Shown here in pieces: positions 1 to 5,427 of a stretch of DNA of 5,427 nt; the stretch's first letter is position 1, and each line of letters opens with the position of its first letter. The DNA comes from Bacillota bacterium. Its GTDB lineage: Bacteria; Bacillota; Bacilli; Alicyclobacillales; SLC66. Location: assembly GCA_021821225.1 (NCBI GenBank), contig JAKACR010000207.1, forward strand, positions 1 to 5,427, given 5' to 3'. The position numbers and the translations under genes are program-made. Below the pieces are notes generated by a model. It ran no database searches and was not told where the DNA came from. It saw only the letters and a list, made by a program, of their open reading frames with translations.

Positions 1-26
1 AAGAGAGGGGAAATCCCCCTCTCTTT
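1..26 (+). terminator. Terminator-like hairpin at the window's left edge
   Basis: Bases 1-10 (AAGAGAGGGG) pair perfectly with bases 16-25 (CCCCTCTCTT) around a 5-base loop, giving a 10-bp stem followed by only a short T-run (24-26) and then CATT. It resembles a Rho-independent terminator, but the U-tract is weak and the stem may extend beyond the window edge. It lies 26 bases before the first permease start. It may terminate an upstream gene, or partly attenuate read-through from an upstream substrate-binding protein gene into the permease genes; such hairpins are common at that junction in ABC import operons. No promoter is visible between the hairpin and the permease, which slightly favours attenuation or mRNA-end protection over full termination. 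Confidence 0.6.
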
Positions 27-51
27 CATTCTTAGGATAGGGGGCGGCACC

Positions 52-1026
52 GTGTATCTTTTGAAGCGACTGGCGTTCTACTTTGTCATTTTCTGGACAG
101 CGCTTACGGTCAATTTTTTATTGCCGCGCCTGATGCCCGGAAATGCGGCGGAGGCTGTCATGGCCCGCGCTCAGGGACAGGTGTCGCCGCGTGCACTCAA
201 GGCTCTTGAGTTGGCTTTTGGGGTTAACGCGCATCAAAGCCTCTGGAATCAGTATTGGGGATATATCGGGAACACACTGACCGGAAACTTCGGGATTTCA
301 TTGACATTCTTCCCGGAGCCCGTGAACCAGGTGATCGCCTCAGCGTTGCCTTGGACATTGTTCCTGATCGGCGGCGCCACCCTGATCTCATTTGTGATCG
401 GCACCGCGTTGGGGGTATTCAGCGCGTGGAAAAAGGGACGTCCGATTGGGGATGCTCTTCCCGTCGCCTTTACGCTGCTGGCCTCCATGCCCTACTTTTG
501 GGTAGCCCTGGGGTTGCTCTACGTTCTCGGATTTCTGCTGGGGTGGTTTCCGGTAGGGCATGCGTTTAACACCACGCAATCGCTTTCGTTTAATCTTTCC
601 TCTCTCGGAACGGTGCTCTATTACGCCGCGCTGCCAGCCCTGTCGATCGTGGTGACTTCGATGGGCGGCTGGATGATGGGCATGCGCAACAACATGGTGA
701 GCGTACTTGCCGAGGATTACATTACTTTGGCGGAAATGAAAGGACTTCCCGAACGAGAAATTGTCACAAGATACGCGGCGCGCAACGCCCTTCTTCCGTC
801 GATCACAAGCTTTGCCATGTCTTTGGGGTTTGTGGTCGGCGGCGCGGTCGTAACGGAGATCGTGTTCAGCTATCCGGGAATCGGCTATGCGCTCTATCAG
901 GCCGTGACCAACCAGGACTATCCTTTGATGCAAGCCATCTTCTTTATCATTGTTTGTGCCGTGCTGATCGCGAATTTACTGGTCGACATTCTGTATGCGA
1001 GGCTTGATCCGCGGATCTCCGGTTGA
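52..1026 (+). CDS. ABC importer permease, DppB/OppB type
   Basis: This encodes a 324-residue inner-membrane permease of the dipeptide/oligopeptide/nickel importer family, forming half of the transmembrane channel with the next gene's product. The N-terminus (MYLLKRLAFYFVIFWTALTV) is the typical first membrane helix of DppB-type proteins, ending in the LPRLMPGNA motif near residues 24-32. Further hydrophobic segments lie at about 99-124, 136-163, 188-206, 250-272 and 291-316, giving six in all. The cytoplasmic coupling (EAA) loop is at about 222-250, with AEMKGL and the RNALLPS end. The C-terminus (DILYARLDPRISG) is standard for the family and the length is normal. The start is GTG at 52, with an AGGGGG Shine-Dalgarno at 39-44, 7 bases upstream. 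It ends in tandem in-frame stops (TGA TAG). The substrate cannot be determined from this subunit; relatives carry peptides, nickel or oligosaccharides. Confidence 0.95.
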   Translation: MYLLKRLAFYFVIFWTALTVNFLLPRLMPGNAAEAVMARAQGQVSPRALKALELAFGVNAHQSLWNQYWGYIGNTLTGNFGISLTFFPEPVNQVIASALPWTLFLIGGATLISFVIGTALGVFSAWKKGRPIGDALPVAFTLLASMPYFWVALGLLYVLGFLLGWFPVGHAFNTTQSLSFNLSSLGTVLYYAALPALSIVVTSMGGWMMGMRNNMVSVLAEDYITLAEMKGLPEREIVTRYAARNALLPSITSFAMSLGFVVGGAVVTEIVFSYPGIGYALYQAVTNQDYPLMQAIFFIIVCAVLIANLLVDILYARLDPRISG

Positions 1027-1036
1027 TAGTTCGGAC

Positions 1037-1043
1037 GAGGAGG
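1037..1043 (+). promoter_or_regulatory. Ribosome binding site deciding the start of the second permease
   Basis: GAGGAGG lies 8 bases before ATG 1052. The open frame extends upstream to an ATG at 995 inside the previous permease gene, but that start has no comparable site and would add 19 residues (including SSDEEDVR) unlike DppC N-termini. The site therefore favours 1052. An ATG at 1044 is out of frame. Confidence 0.85.
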
Positions 1044-1051
1044 ATGTACGT

Positions 1052-1993
1052 ATGTCTCAGACGGTGCGACAGTCAGTCGGTTTTATTGAACCGAAACCGA
1101 GAATCAAGCGGCGGCGCACAGCGTTCGGCATGTTCAGAAATGTCAAGGCAGTTGTGGGGATAGCGATAATCCTCCTGTTTGTTCTTGTCGCTCTCTTTGT
1201 GCCCGTGCTGGCTCCCTACAGTCCAACCGCACAAGTGTTCCCGCTTGGTCTGGCGCCTGATGCCGCGCACTGGCTTGGAACGAACAGCATGGGACAGGAC
1301 CTGTTCAGCCAACTGTTGTGGGGAACGCGCACGTCCCTATTGGTCGCCTTTTCTGTCGGGATCATCGCGACGACCGTCTCTCTGTTTGTGGGGATTACCG
1401 CAGGATATCTGGGCGGTTGGGTGGATCGCGCCCTGACATTTGTGACGAATGTATTTCTTGTCATCCCGAGTCTTCCGCTTGTGATTGTTCTTTCTTCCTA
1501 TATTCACTTTCAGGGCGAGTGGCCTGTGATTGGGGTGATTTCACTGACCAGCTGGGCGTGGGGTGCGCGTTCGCTGCGTGCGCAAGCGCTGACGTTGCGG
1601 GAACGGGACTATGTCCTGCACGCGCAATTGTCGGGACAGCCGTGGTGGAGTGTCGTGCTGGGTGAAATTTTGCCGAACATGGCGTCGCTTGTCCTCTCCG
1701 GATTTCTCTTCACCATGATTCACGCCTTGTTGACAGAGGCCAGTCTTGATTTTCTTGGTCTGGGCAATATCAACGTGGTCAGTTGGGGCACGATGCTTTA
1801 TTGGGCGCAAAATAATGAAGCGTTGGTGAACGGCATGTGGTGGTGGTTCATTCCGCCCGGATTGGCGATTGCGATGTTTGGCGGAGCGCTTTCACTCATC
1901 AATTTTTCGCTGGACGAGTTTACAAATCCGCGATTGCGCAAACAGAAGAAGGTGAAAATTCGTGTCGCAAGTTCTCACCGCAAAGTCGCCTGA
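1052..1993 (+). CDS. ABC importer permease, DppC/OppC type
   Basis: This is the second membrane permease (313 residues) and partner of the preceding DppB-type subunit. A short cytoplasmic N-terminus rich in Arg/Lys leads into the first helix at about 31-54 (OppC N-terminal domain). The hallmark HWLGTNSMGQDLFSQLLWGTR stretch follows at about 73-93. Further hydrophobic segments lie near 94-119, 127-150, 156-172, 205-227 and 262-286. The coupling loop is at about 182-210 (RERDYVLHAQLSG to LPNM), followed by the conserved DFLGLG at 233-238. The C-terminal part, with GMWWWFIPPG and LDEFTNPRLR, resembles from memory the members annotated for oligosaccharide rather than dipeptide import; this is a weak inference. 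The gap to the previous gene is 25 bases. The 3' end overlaps the next gene by 32 bases in another frame, so the genes are almost certainly co-transcribed. Confidence 0.95.
   Translation: MSQTVRQSVGFIEPKPRIKRRRTAFGMFRNVKAVVGIAIILLFVLVALFVPVLAPYSPTAQVFPLGLAPDAAHWLGTNSMGQDLFSQLLWGTRTSLLVAFSVGIIATTVSLFVGITAGYLGGWVDRALTFVTNVFLVIPSLPLVIVLSSYIHFQGEWPVIGVISLTSWAWGARSLRAQALTLRERDYVLHAQLSGQPWWSVVLGEILPNMASLVLSGFLFTMIHALLTEASLDFLGLGNINVVSWGTMLYWAQNNEALVNGMWWWFIPPGLAIAMFGGALSLINFSLDEFTNPRLRKQKKVKIRVASSHRKVA
1946..1955 (+). promoter_or_regulatory. Ribosome binding site of the first ATPase, inside the permease gene
   Basis: AAGAAGGTGA matches the ideal anti-16S complement AAGGAGGTGA at 9 of 10 positions and ends 6 bases before GTG 1962. 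It lies within the coding end of the second permease. It supports the GTG start, and hence a real 32-base gene overlap. Confidence 0.85.
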
Positions 1994-2993
1994 CCGTAAC
2001 GGAAGCGATATTGTCTTCGAAGCGGACCAGATTTCTGTCGGTTATGCCACTGGCCGGGGGATGATCCAGGCTGTGCGGGATGTCAGTCTGCAAGTGCGGC
2101 GGGGTCAGATGGTGGGGCTCGCGGGGGAATCGGGAAGCGGGAAATCCACGCTTGTCCTCGCGGCCACACGCATTTTAAAGCCGCCCGCCATAGAGGTGAC
2201 CGGATCTGTACGCCTGGCGGGCCATGATATGTTTGCGCTGTCTGAGCGCGAATTGCGGCGGATTCGCTGGAACACGTTTTCCTTCGTGACACAGAGTGCC
2301 ATGAATGCGCTCAATCCTGTCATGCGGCTCTTTGAGCAAATGTTCGATGCCATGCGCGCGCATGATCGCCGGGTCAATCGCGCGCAGGCGCGCCGCCGTG
2401 CGGAAGAGGTTTTCCGGATGGTGGAGCTTCCCGCCGTCAAACTGGACAGCTTTCCACATCAACTTTCCGGGGGGATGCGCCAGCGGGCGGTGATTGCCAT
2501 GGCCCTGTTGTTGCAGCCCGAACTGATTATTATGGATGAGCCCACCACGGCGCTGGATGTTGTGGCCCAACGGGAGATCATCATGTTGATTCGCGGTCTG
2601 CAGCAAAAACTAGGGTTTGCGGTGCTTCTCATTACGCACGACTTATCCTTGCTGTTGGAAATTGCGGATGAAGTGGTCGTGCTCTACGGTGGAAGGATCA
2701 TGGAGCGGGGAGCCAGCAAGGATCTGCTGGTGGATGCGCGGCATCCCTATTCGAAAGCCCTCATGAACTCGTTTCCTCCGTTGCACGGCCCCGTCGAACA
2801 TCGTGAGGGCATTCCAGGCTCTCCCCCCGATATGCTCAATCCGCCCGCGGGTTGTCCCTTCGCGCCCCGTTGTCCGGAGGCGGTGGACGCCTGTGTCTCA
2901 GACGCACCTCCGTTGCGGCAGTGGACGGCGCGTGACATCGCCTGTCACGTTGCGGTTCAAGCACCCTATGTTGTGGAGATGAAAGACAAGTGA
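1962..2993 (+). CDS. ABC importer ATPase, DppD/OppD type
   Basis: This is a cytoplasmic ATP-hydrolysing subunit (343 residues) that powers the importer as a heterodimer with the next gene's product. All nucleotide-binding motifs are intact: Walker A GESGSGKST at 55-63, Q-loop Gln111, signature LSGGMRQR at 168-175, Walker B LIIMDE at 188-193 with catalytic Glu193, D-loop ALD at 197-199 and H-loop His226. The C-terminal oligopeptide/dipeptide transporter domain begins near the ARHPYSKAL stretch (259-267). It contains four cysteines at 298, 304, 311 and 328 (spacing x5, x6, x16), in the CPFAPRCP context. In this family these have been reported to bind a [4Fe-4S] cluster. GTG 1962 is chosen for its strong ribosome binding site and because the conserved domain begins at about residue 17. 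The stop overlaps the next start as GTGA (2990-2993), implying translational coupling and roughly equal amounts of the two ATPases. Confidence 0.96.
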   Translation: MSQVLTAKSPDRNGSDIVFEADQISVGYATGRGMIQAVRDVSLQVRRGQMVGLAGESGSGKSTLVLAATRILKPPAIEVTGSVRLAGHDMFALSERELRRIRWNTFSFVTQSAMNALNPVMRLFEQMFDAMRAHDRRVNRAQARRRAEEVFRMVELPAVKLDSFPHQLSGGMRQRAVIAMALLLQPELIIMDEPTTALDVVAQREIIMLIRGLQQKLGFAVLLITHDLSLLLEIADEVVVLYGGRIMERGASKDLLVDARHPYSKALMNSFPPLHGPVEHREGIPGSPPDMLNPPAGCPFAPRCPEAVDACVSDAPPLRQWTARDIACHVAVQAPYVVEMKDK

Positions 2994-3949
2994 CCGATCA
3001 GACTCATCTCTTGGAACTGAATAAAGTCTCCAAATCATTTTCAAGCGGGCGAAAGACCGTCCGTGTACTCCGCGATGTGGACTTCTATGTTCAGTCGGGC
3101 GAAATGGTTGCTCTGGTTGGAGAATCTGGTTGCGGGAAGTCGACACTTGCGCGAATGATCATGCGGTTGTATTCTCCCGACAGAGGAATCATGACCTTTG
3201 CGGGGAGTGATGTGACAGCGATCCGGGGGCGGGATCTAAAAGAGTATCGAAAGCAAGTGCAGATGGTGTTTCAGGACCCATTTGCAAGTTTAAATCCTAC
3301 CCACACGGTCAATACCATCATGAGGCGCAGCTTTGCGTCGACGCAGGTTCGTCGGGCGGCTTCGGAGATGCAAAAGAAGATTGAACAATCGCTGGAATTG
3401 GTTGGATTGAGTCCCGCGCATAATTTTCTGGGACAATTCCCCCATGAACTCTCGGGCGGTCAACGGCAGCGGGTGGCGCTGGCGCGCTCGCTTGTGGTCA
3501 ATCCCAAGCTGGTTGTGGCCGACGAACCGGTCTCCATGCTGGATGTCTCGTTGCGTCTTGGCGTGCTGAATCTCATGTTGGAATTAAATCGAACATTTCA
3601 TGTCGCGTATGTCTACATTACGCATGATTTGGCGAGCGCGAAGTATGTCGCTTCGCGGATCGCGGTGATGTATGCGGGCGAAATTGTTGAGGAGGGACCG
3701 GCGGGGACGCTGATTGAAAATTGCCGTCATCCCTACACCAAGGTTTTGGTGGCGGCGGCTCCGGATCCGGAACAGCACGCGCGGAATGAAAGCCGTATGG
3801 TGAAAGGCGAGCCTCCGAATCTCGGCGCGCCATTCGAAGGCTGTCCCTTTCAGTTTCGCTGCCCCGATGTTCAGGATGTCTGCCGTACTCAAATCCCTCC
3901 CATGGTACAAGTGGATCCAGGGCACCGCGTCAAGTGCCACATGATTTAG
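2990..3949 (+). CDS. ABC importer ATPase, DppF/OppF type
   Basis: This is the second cytoplasmic ATPase (319 residues), partner of the preceding one. Motifs are Walker A GESGCGKST at 44-52, Q-loop Gln95 (VFQDPFASLNP), signature LSGGQRQRVALAR at 154-166, Walker B LVVADE at 174-179 with Glu179, D-loop SMLD at 182-185 and H-loop His212. The DEPVSMLDVSLR form, rather than the DEPTSALD form usual in peptide systems, is one I associate with oligosaccharide-type members, a weak clue. The C-terminal domain starts near CRHPYTKVL (245-253) and carries cysteines at 285, 291, 298 and 316 (x5, x6, x17), again a possible Fe-S site. The GTG start overlaps the previous stop by four bases; a GGAG at 2975-2978 sits 11 bases upstream, so initiation probably relies partly on coupling. 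Both ATPases look functional. Confidence 0.96.
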   Translation: MTDQTHLLELNKVSKSFSSGRKTVRVLRDVDFYVQSGEMVALVGESGCGKSTLARMIMRLYSPDRGIMTFAGSDVTAIRGRDLKEYRKQVQMVFQDPFASLNPTHTVNTIMRRSFASTQVRRAASEMQKKIEQSLELVGLSPAHNFLGQFPHELSGGQRQRVALARSLVVNPKLVVADEPVSMLDVSLRLGVLNLMLELNRTFHVAYVYITHDLASAKYVASRIAVMYAGEIVEEGPAGTLIENCRHPYTKVLVAAAPDPEQHARNESRMVKGEPPNLGAPFEGCPFQFRCPDVQDVCRTQIPPMVQVDPGHRVKCHMI

Positions 3950-3955
3950 AGGAGG
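3949..3955 (+). promoter_or_regulatory. Ribosome binding site deciding the sulfatase start
   Basis: GAGGAGG begins on the last base of the preceding TAG stop and lies 8 bases before ATG 3964. The open frame also has an ATG at 3934, inside the ATPase gene, but that would add ten residues (MPHDLEEVRQ) translated partly from the ribosome binding site itself. The conserved sulfatase fold begins directly at MNVLYIH, so 3964 is preferred. Confidence 0.88.
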
Positions 3956-3963
3956 TCAGACAG

Positions 3964-5265
3964 ATGAATGTCCTGTACATCCACACTCACGACACAGGCA
4001 CCTATATCGAGCCGTACGGCCGCGGGATGGCGACGCCTCATCTGATGTCGCTGGCCAGGGAGGGCATCCTGTTTCGTCAAGCGTACTCCGCCGCGCCGAC
4101 GTGCTCACCGAGTCGGTCGGCCTTGCTGACGGGAATGTGGCCCCATGTGGCCGGAATGCTCGGATTGGCGCATCGCGGGTTTGCACTCCGCGACCCTGGG
4201 AAACACCTGGCGCATTACCTGAGCGAAAATGGCATGGAGACCGTTTTGTGCGGCATGCAGCACGAGTCGGCGAATCTTTCGGAGCTGGGATATGTTCGAT
4301 TGCTGAATCCCAAAGGGGAGTCCGGCGATTTCAATGAGATCGACCGGCGCAATGCGCATCGGGTGGCCGAATACCTGCCGCAAGCCAAAAATCGCCCGTT
4401 TTTCCTGTCGTTTGGGATGTCCAATACACACCGTCCGTTTCCGCCGTCTAAGGTGGATCCGGGATATGTGGGTGTGCCGGATTCCCTGTATGACAGCCCG
4501 CAAAATCGCGCGGATATGGCGGGATTGCAGACCGCCGTAACGAACGCGGATGACTGTGTGGGCATCGTGCTGGACGCATTGAGAGAATCGGGCCTGGACC
4601 GGGAGACAATCGTCCTGTTTACCACCGATCATGGAATCGCGTTTCCCGGAATGAAGTGCAATCTCTATGATGCGGGCATCCGGGTTGCCCTGATCCTCAA
4701 GATTCCGGGACAATTCGAGGGCAAAACGGTGTCGGACGCTCTGGTTTCGCATCTGGACATCTTCCCGACCCTGTGCGATCTCCTAGAAATCGAGAAGCCT
4801 CGATGGCTGCAGGGGAACTCGCTGCTTCCTTTGCTCCAGGGACAGTGTGAGAGCGTGCGGGAAGACCTCTTCGCGGAGGTCACCTACCATGCCGCCTATG
4901 AACCGATGCGCTGCATTCGAACCGCGCGTTACAAACTGATTCGTCTGTACCATGGACTCGACCGGGTCGTCCCGGCGAACATGGATGACGGTCCAGCGAA
5001 AGACTTCGTGTTAAAACACGGCTGGCTGGACCAGCCGCGCGCGCGGGTGCAGTTGTTTGACCTCTATCTGGACCCTGTGGAACGAGTCAATGTAGCCGGA
5101 GACGGACGCTACGAAACCGTGCTCCGGGATCTTGATCACCGTCTGGAGCAGTGGATGCGAGAGACGCGAGATCCGCTGCTTGACGATGAAAGAGTGCCCA
5201 AACCAGAAGGGGCGGTCGTCAATCGGCAGTCCTGCTTGAGTCCGGAAGAGTTGGACTTTGAATGA
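3964..5265 (+). CDS. Type I sulfatase (formylglycine-dependent, Cys type), cytoplasmic, sulfamidase-like
   Basis: This is a 433-residue sulfatase of the alkaline-phosphatase superfamily, hydrolysing a sulfate ester or N-sulfate. The active-site signature CSPSRSALLTG is at 47-57. Cys47 is the residue converted to formylglycine in this family, and Arg51 is its conserved partner. Other matches are His100 (GMQH), His155 (SNTHRPF), the metal motif TTDHG with Asp222 and His223, Lys231, the substrate-side EPMRCIRTARYKLI at 313-326, and the C-terminal LFDLYLDPVERVN at 364-376. Two positions are unusual: His9-Asp10 where most sulfatases have Asp-Asp, and Met98 where GKxH has Lys. CSPSR followed by a GMxGL-like stretch resembles N-sulfoglucosamine sulfohydrolase (SGSH) relatives, but the substrate is not certain. 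No signal peptide or membrane helix is seen, so it should act inside the cell on imported substrate. It follows the ATPase with no room for a promoter and is therefore in the same operon. A maturation enzyme must be encoded elsewhere. Confidence 0.94.
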   Translation: MNVLYIHTHDTGTYIEPYGRGMATPHLMSLAREGILFRQAYSAAPTCSPSRSALLTGMWPHVAGMLGLAHRGFALRDPGKHLAHYLSENGMETVLCGMQHESANLSELGYVRLLNPKGESGDFNEIDRRNAHRVAEYLPQAKNRPFFLSFGMSNTHRPFPPSKVDPGYVGVPDSLYDSPQNRADMAGLQTAVTNADDCVGIVLDALRESGLDRETIVLFTTDHGIAFPGMKCNLYDAGIRVALILKIPGQFEGKTVSDALVSHLDIFPTLCDLLEIEKPRWLQGNSLLPLLQGQCESVREDLFAEVTYHAAYEPMRCIRTARYKLIRLYHGLDRVVPANMDDGPAKDFVLKHGWLDQPRARVQLFDLYLDPVERVNVAGDGRYETVLRDLDHRLEQWMRETRDPLLDDERVPKPEGAVVNRQSCLSPEELDFE

Positions 5266-5285
5266 TCGTTGGCGCGCGGCAATGA
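5262..5285 (+). other. Possible 7-codon relay ORF between sulfatase and regulator
   Basis: ATG 5262 overlaps the sulfatase TGA as ATGA (5262-5265). The frame reads MIVGARQ, then stops at TGA 5283-5285, which itself overlaps another ATG. It is too short to call as a functional peptide, and it has no ribosome binding site other than coupling to sulfatase termination. It is listed because it is the first link of a chain of overlapping stops and starts. Confidence 0.3.
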
Positions 5286-5286
5286 T
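5265..5286 (+). promoter_or_regulatory. CG-centred palindrome, candidate LacI-type operator
   Basis: The half-sites ATCGTTGGCGC (5265-5275) and GCGGCAATGAT (5276-5286) are reverse complements at 9 of 11 positions. The mismatches are G5272/G5279 and G5268/T5283. The even symmetry around a central CG, with TTG and CAA arms, is the usual layout of LacI-family operators. The site lies 28 bases before the LacI-family start, where autoregulation would be expected. Alternatively it could form a weak RNA hairpin; no T-run follows, so a terminator is unlikely. No convincing promoter is visible next to it. Confidence 0.4.
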
Positions 5287-5317
5287 TTCGGTGTCAAGAG
5301 GCGGTTTGTCACGATGA
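5282..5317 (+). other. Possible 11-codon relay ORF overlapping the regulator start
   Basis: ATG 5282 overlaps the stop of the preceding tiny ORF as ATGA. The frame reads [11 protein letters not shown] and stops at TGA 5315-5317, overlapping the regulator's ATG as a third ATGA (5314-5317). A function as a peptide is unsupported; a role in delivering ribosomes to the regulator start is conceivable. Confidence 0.3.
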
Positions 5318-5427
5318 AAATTACGATACGCACCATTGCTGAAAAGGCGGGTGTATCAGTCCCGACGGTATCCAGAGTGCTGAATTCTCCGCAATTGGTG
5401 AGTCCGGACACGAGAGATCGAGTGTTG
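5314..5427 (+). CDS. LacI-family transcriptional regulator (N-terminal part, cut by window end)
   Basis: The first 38 codons of a DNA-binding regulator are present; the rest lies beyond the window. The residues form a classic LacI helix-turn-helix: [13 protein letters not shown] at 3-15 holds the first helix and turn, and VPTVSRVLN at 16-24 is the recognition helix, followed by [14 protein letters not shown]. LacI-family proteins usually bind a sugar or related effector through a C-terminal periplasmic-binding-like domain and mostly repress catabolic operons. The start ATG 5314 fits the family's normal N-terminus. A purine-rich AAGAGG at 5296-5301 is a weak, rather distant (12-base) ribosome binding site, so coupling from upstream translation may help. 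Its position after the importer and sulfatase suggests that it controls this locus, which supports a carbohydrate-like substrate. Confidence 0.93.
   Translation, partial: MKITIRTIAEKAGVSVPTVSRVLNSPQLVSPDTRDRVL

Noticed and set aside
388..933. 181-codon open frame on the - strand inside the first permease gene
   Set aside because: It is an antisense shadow of a clearly conserved membrane protein. Its product is His/Arg-rich with no recognisable domain, and it has no supporting context.
995..1051. Upstream ATG at 995 giving a 332-residue version of the second permease
   Set aside because: It lies inside the previous gene without a good ribosome binding site, while ATG 1052 has GAGGAGG at ideal spacing and gives a normal DppC N-terminus.
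2355..2400. GCGC-rich repetitive-looking stretch in the first ATPase gene
   Set aside because: It reads through as an ordinary Arg/Ala-rich helical segment (residues about 132-147) between the Q-loop and the signature motif, with no true repeat unit.
2175..2606. 143-codon open frame on the - strand inside the first ATPase gene
   Set aside because: It is antisense to intact Q-loop, signature and Walker B motifs; the open length is explained by codon bias of the real gene.
3934..3963. Upstream ATG at 3934 for the sulfatase
   Set aside because: The added residues precede the conserved fold and would be encoded across the ribosome binding site. ATG 3964 has GAGGAGG 8 bases upstream.
4105..4752. 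215-codon open frame on the - strand inside the sulfatase gene
   Set aside because: It mirrors the sulfatase coding strand, has low-complexity Arg/His/Gln-rich content and no recognisable motif. The sulfatase motifs on the + strand are complete through this region.
5266..5313. Possible promoter for the LacI-type gene
   Set aside because: A TTGGCG at 5269-5274 resembles a -35 box, but no acceptable -10 box follows at 16-18 bases, so a promoter is not supported by eye.

Overview
The window reads as part of a bacterial carbohydrate-type import and catabolism operon, all on the + strand. Base composition is moderate (GC somewhat above half by eye). The starts mix GTG and ATG, and several genes are preceded by strong GAGGAGG or AAGAAGGTGA Shine-Dalgarno sequences. 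Together with the tight packing and a LacI-type regulator, this suggests a moderate-GC member of the Bacillota (Paenibacillus- or Alicyclobacillus-like). That placement is inference from style, not from a marker gene.

Layout: positions 1-26 form a terminator-like hairpin, probably the end of an upstream gene or an attenuator. Next come the four membrane and ATPase components of a peptide/nickel/oligosaccharide (DppBCDF/OppBCDF) ABC importer: permease 1 (52-1026), permease 2 (1052-1993), ATPase 1 (1962-2993) and ATPase 2 (2990-3949). The substrate-binding protein is not in the window and may lie just upstream of the hairpin. Immediately after ATPase 2 is a complete type I sulfatase (3964-5265) with a Cys-type CSPSR active site and no signal peptide. 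A 48-base junction then leads to a LacI-family regulator (5314 onward), which is cut by the window edge after 38 codons.

Working model (inference): the importer brings a sulfated small molecule, most likely a sulfated or N-sulfated oligosaccharide, into the cytoplasm. There the sulfatase removes sulfate, and the LacI-type protein senses the sugar and controls the genes. The gene order, the sulfatase lacking an export signal and the LacI regulator all point this way, but the substrate cannot be read from the sequence.

The least ordinary stretch is 5262-5317, between the sulfatase and the regulator. Three successive ATGA stop/start overlaps link the sulfatase stop, two very small ORFs (7 and 11 codons) and the regulator start. 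A CG-centred 22-base imperfect palindrome that could be a LacI-type operator overlaps the first part of this ladder. The sulfatase also departs from the textbook active site, with His-Asp in place of Asp-Asp at the N-terminal metal site and Met in place of the usual Lys in the GKxH motif.
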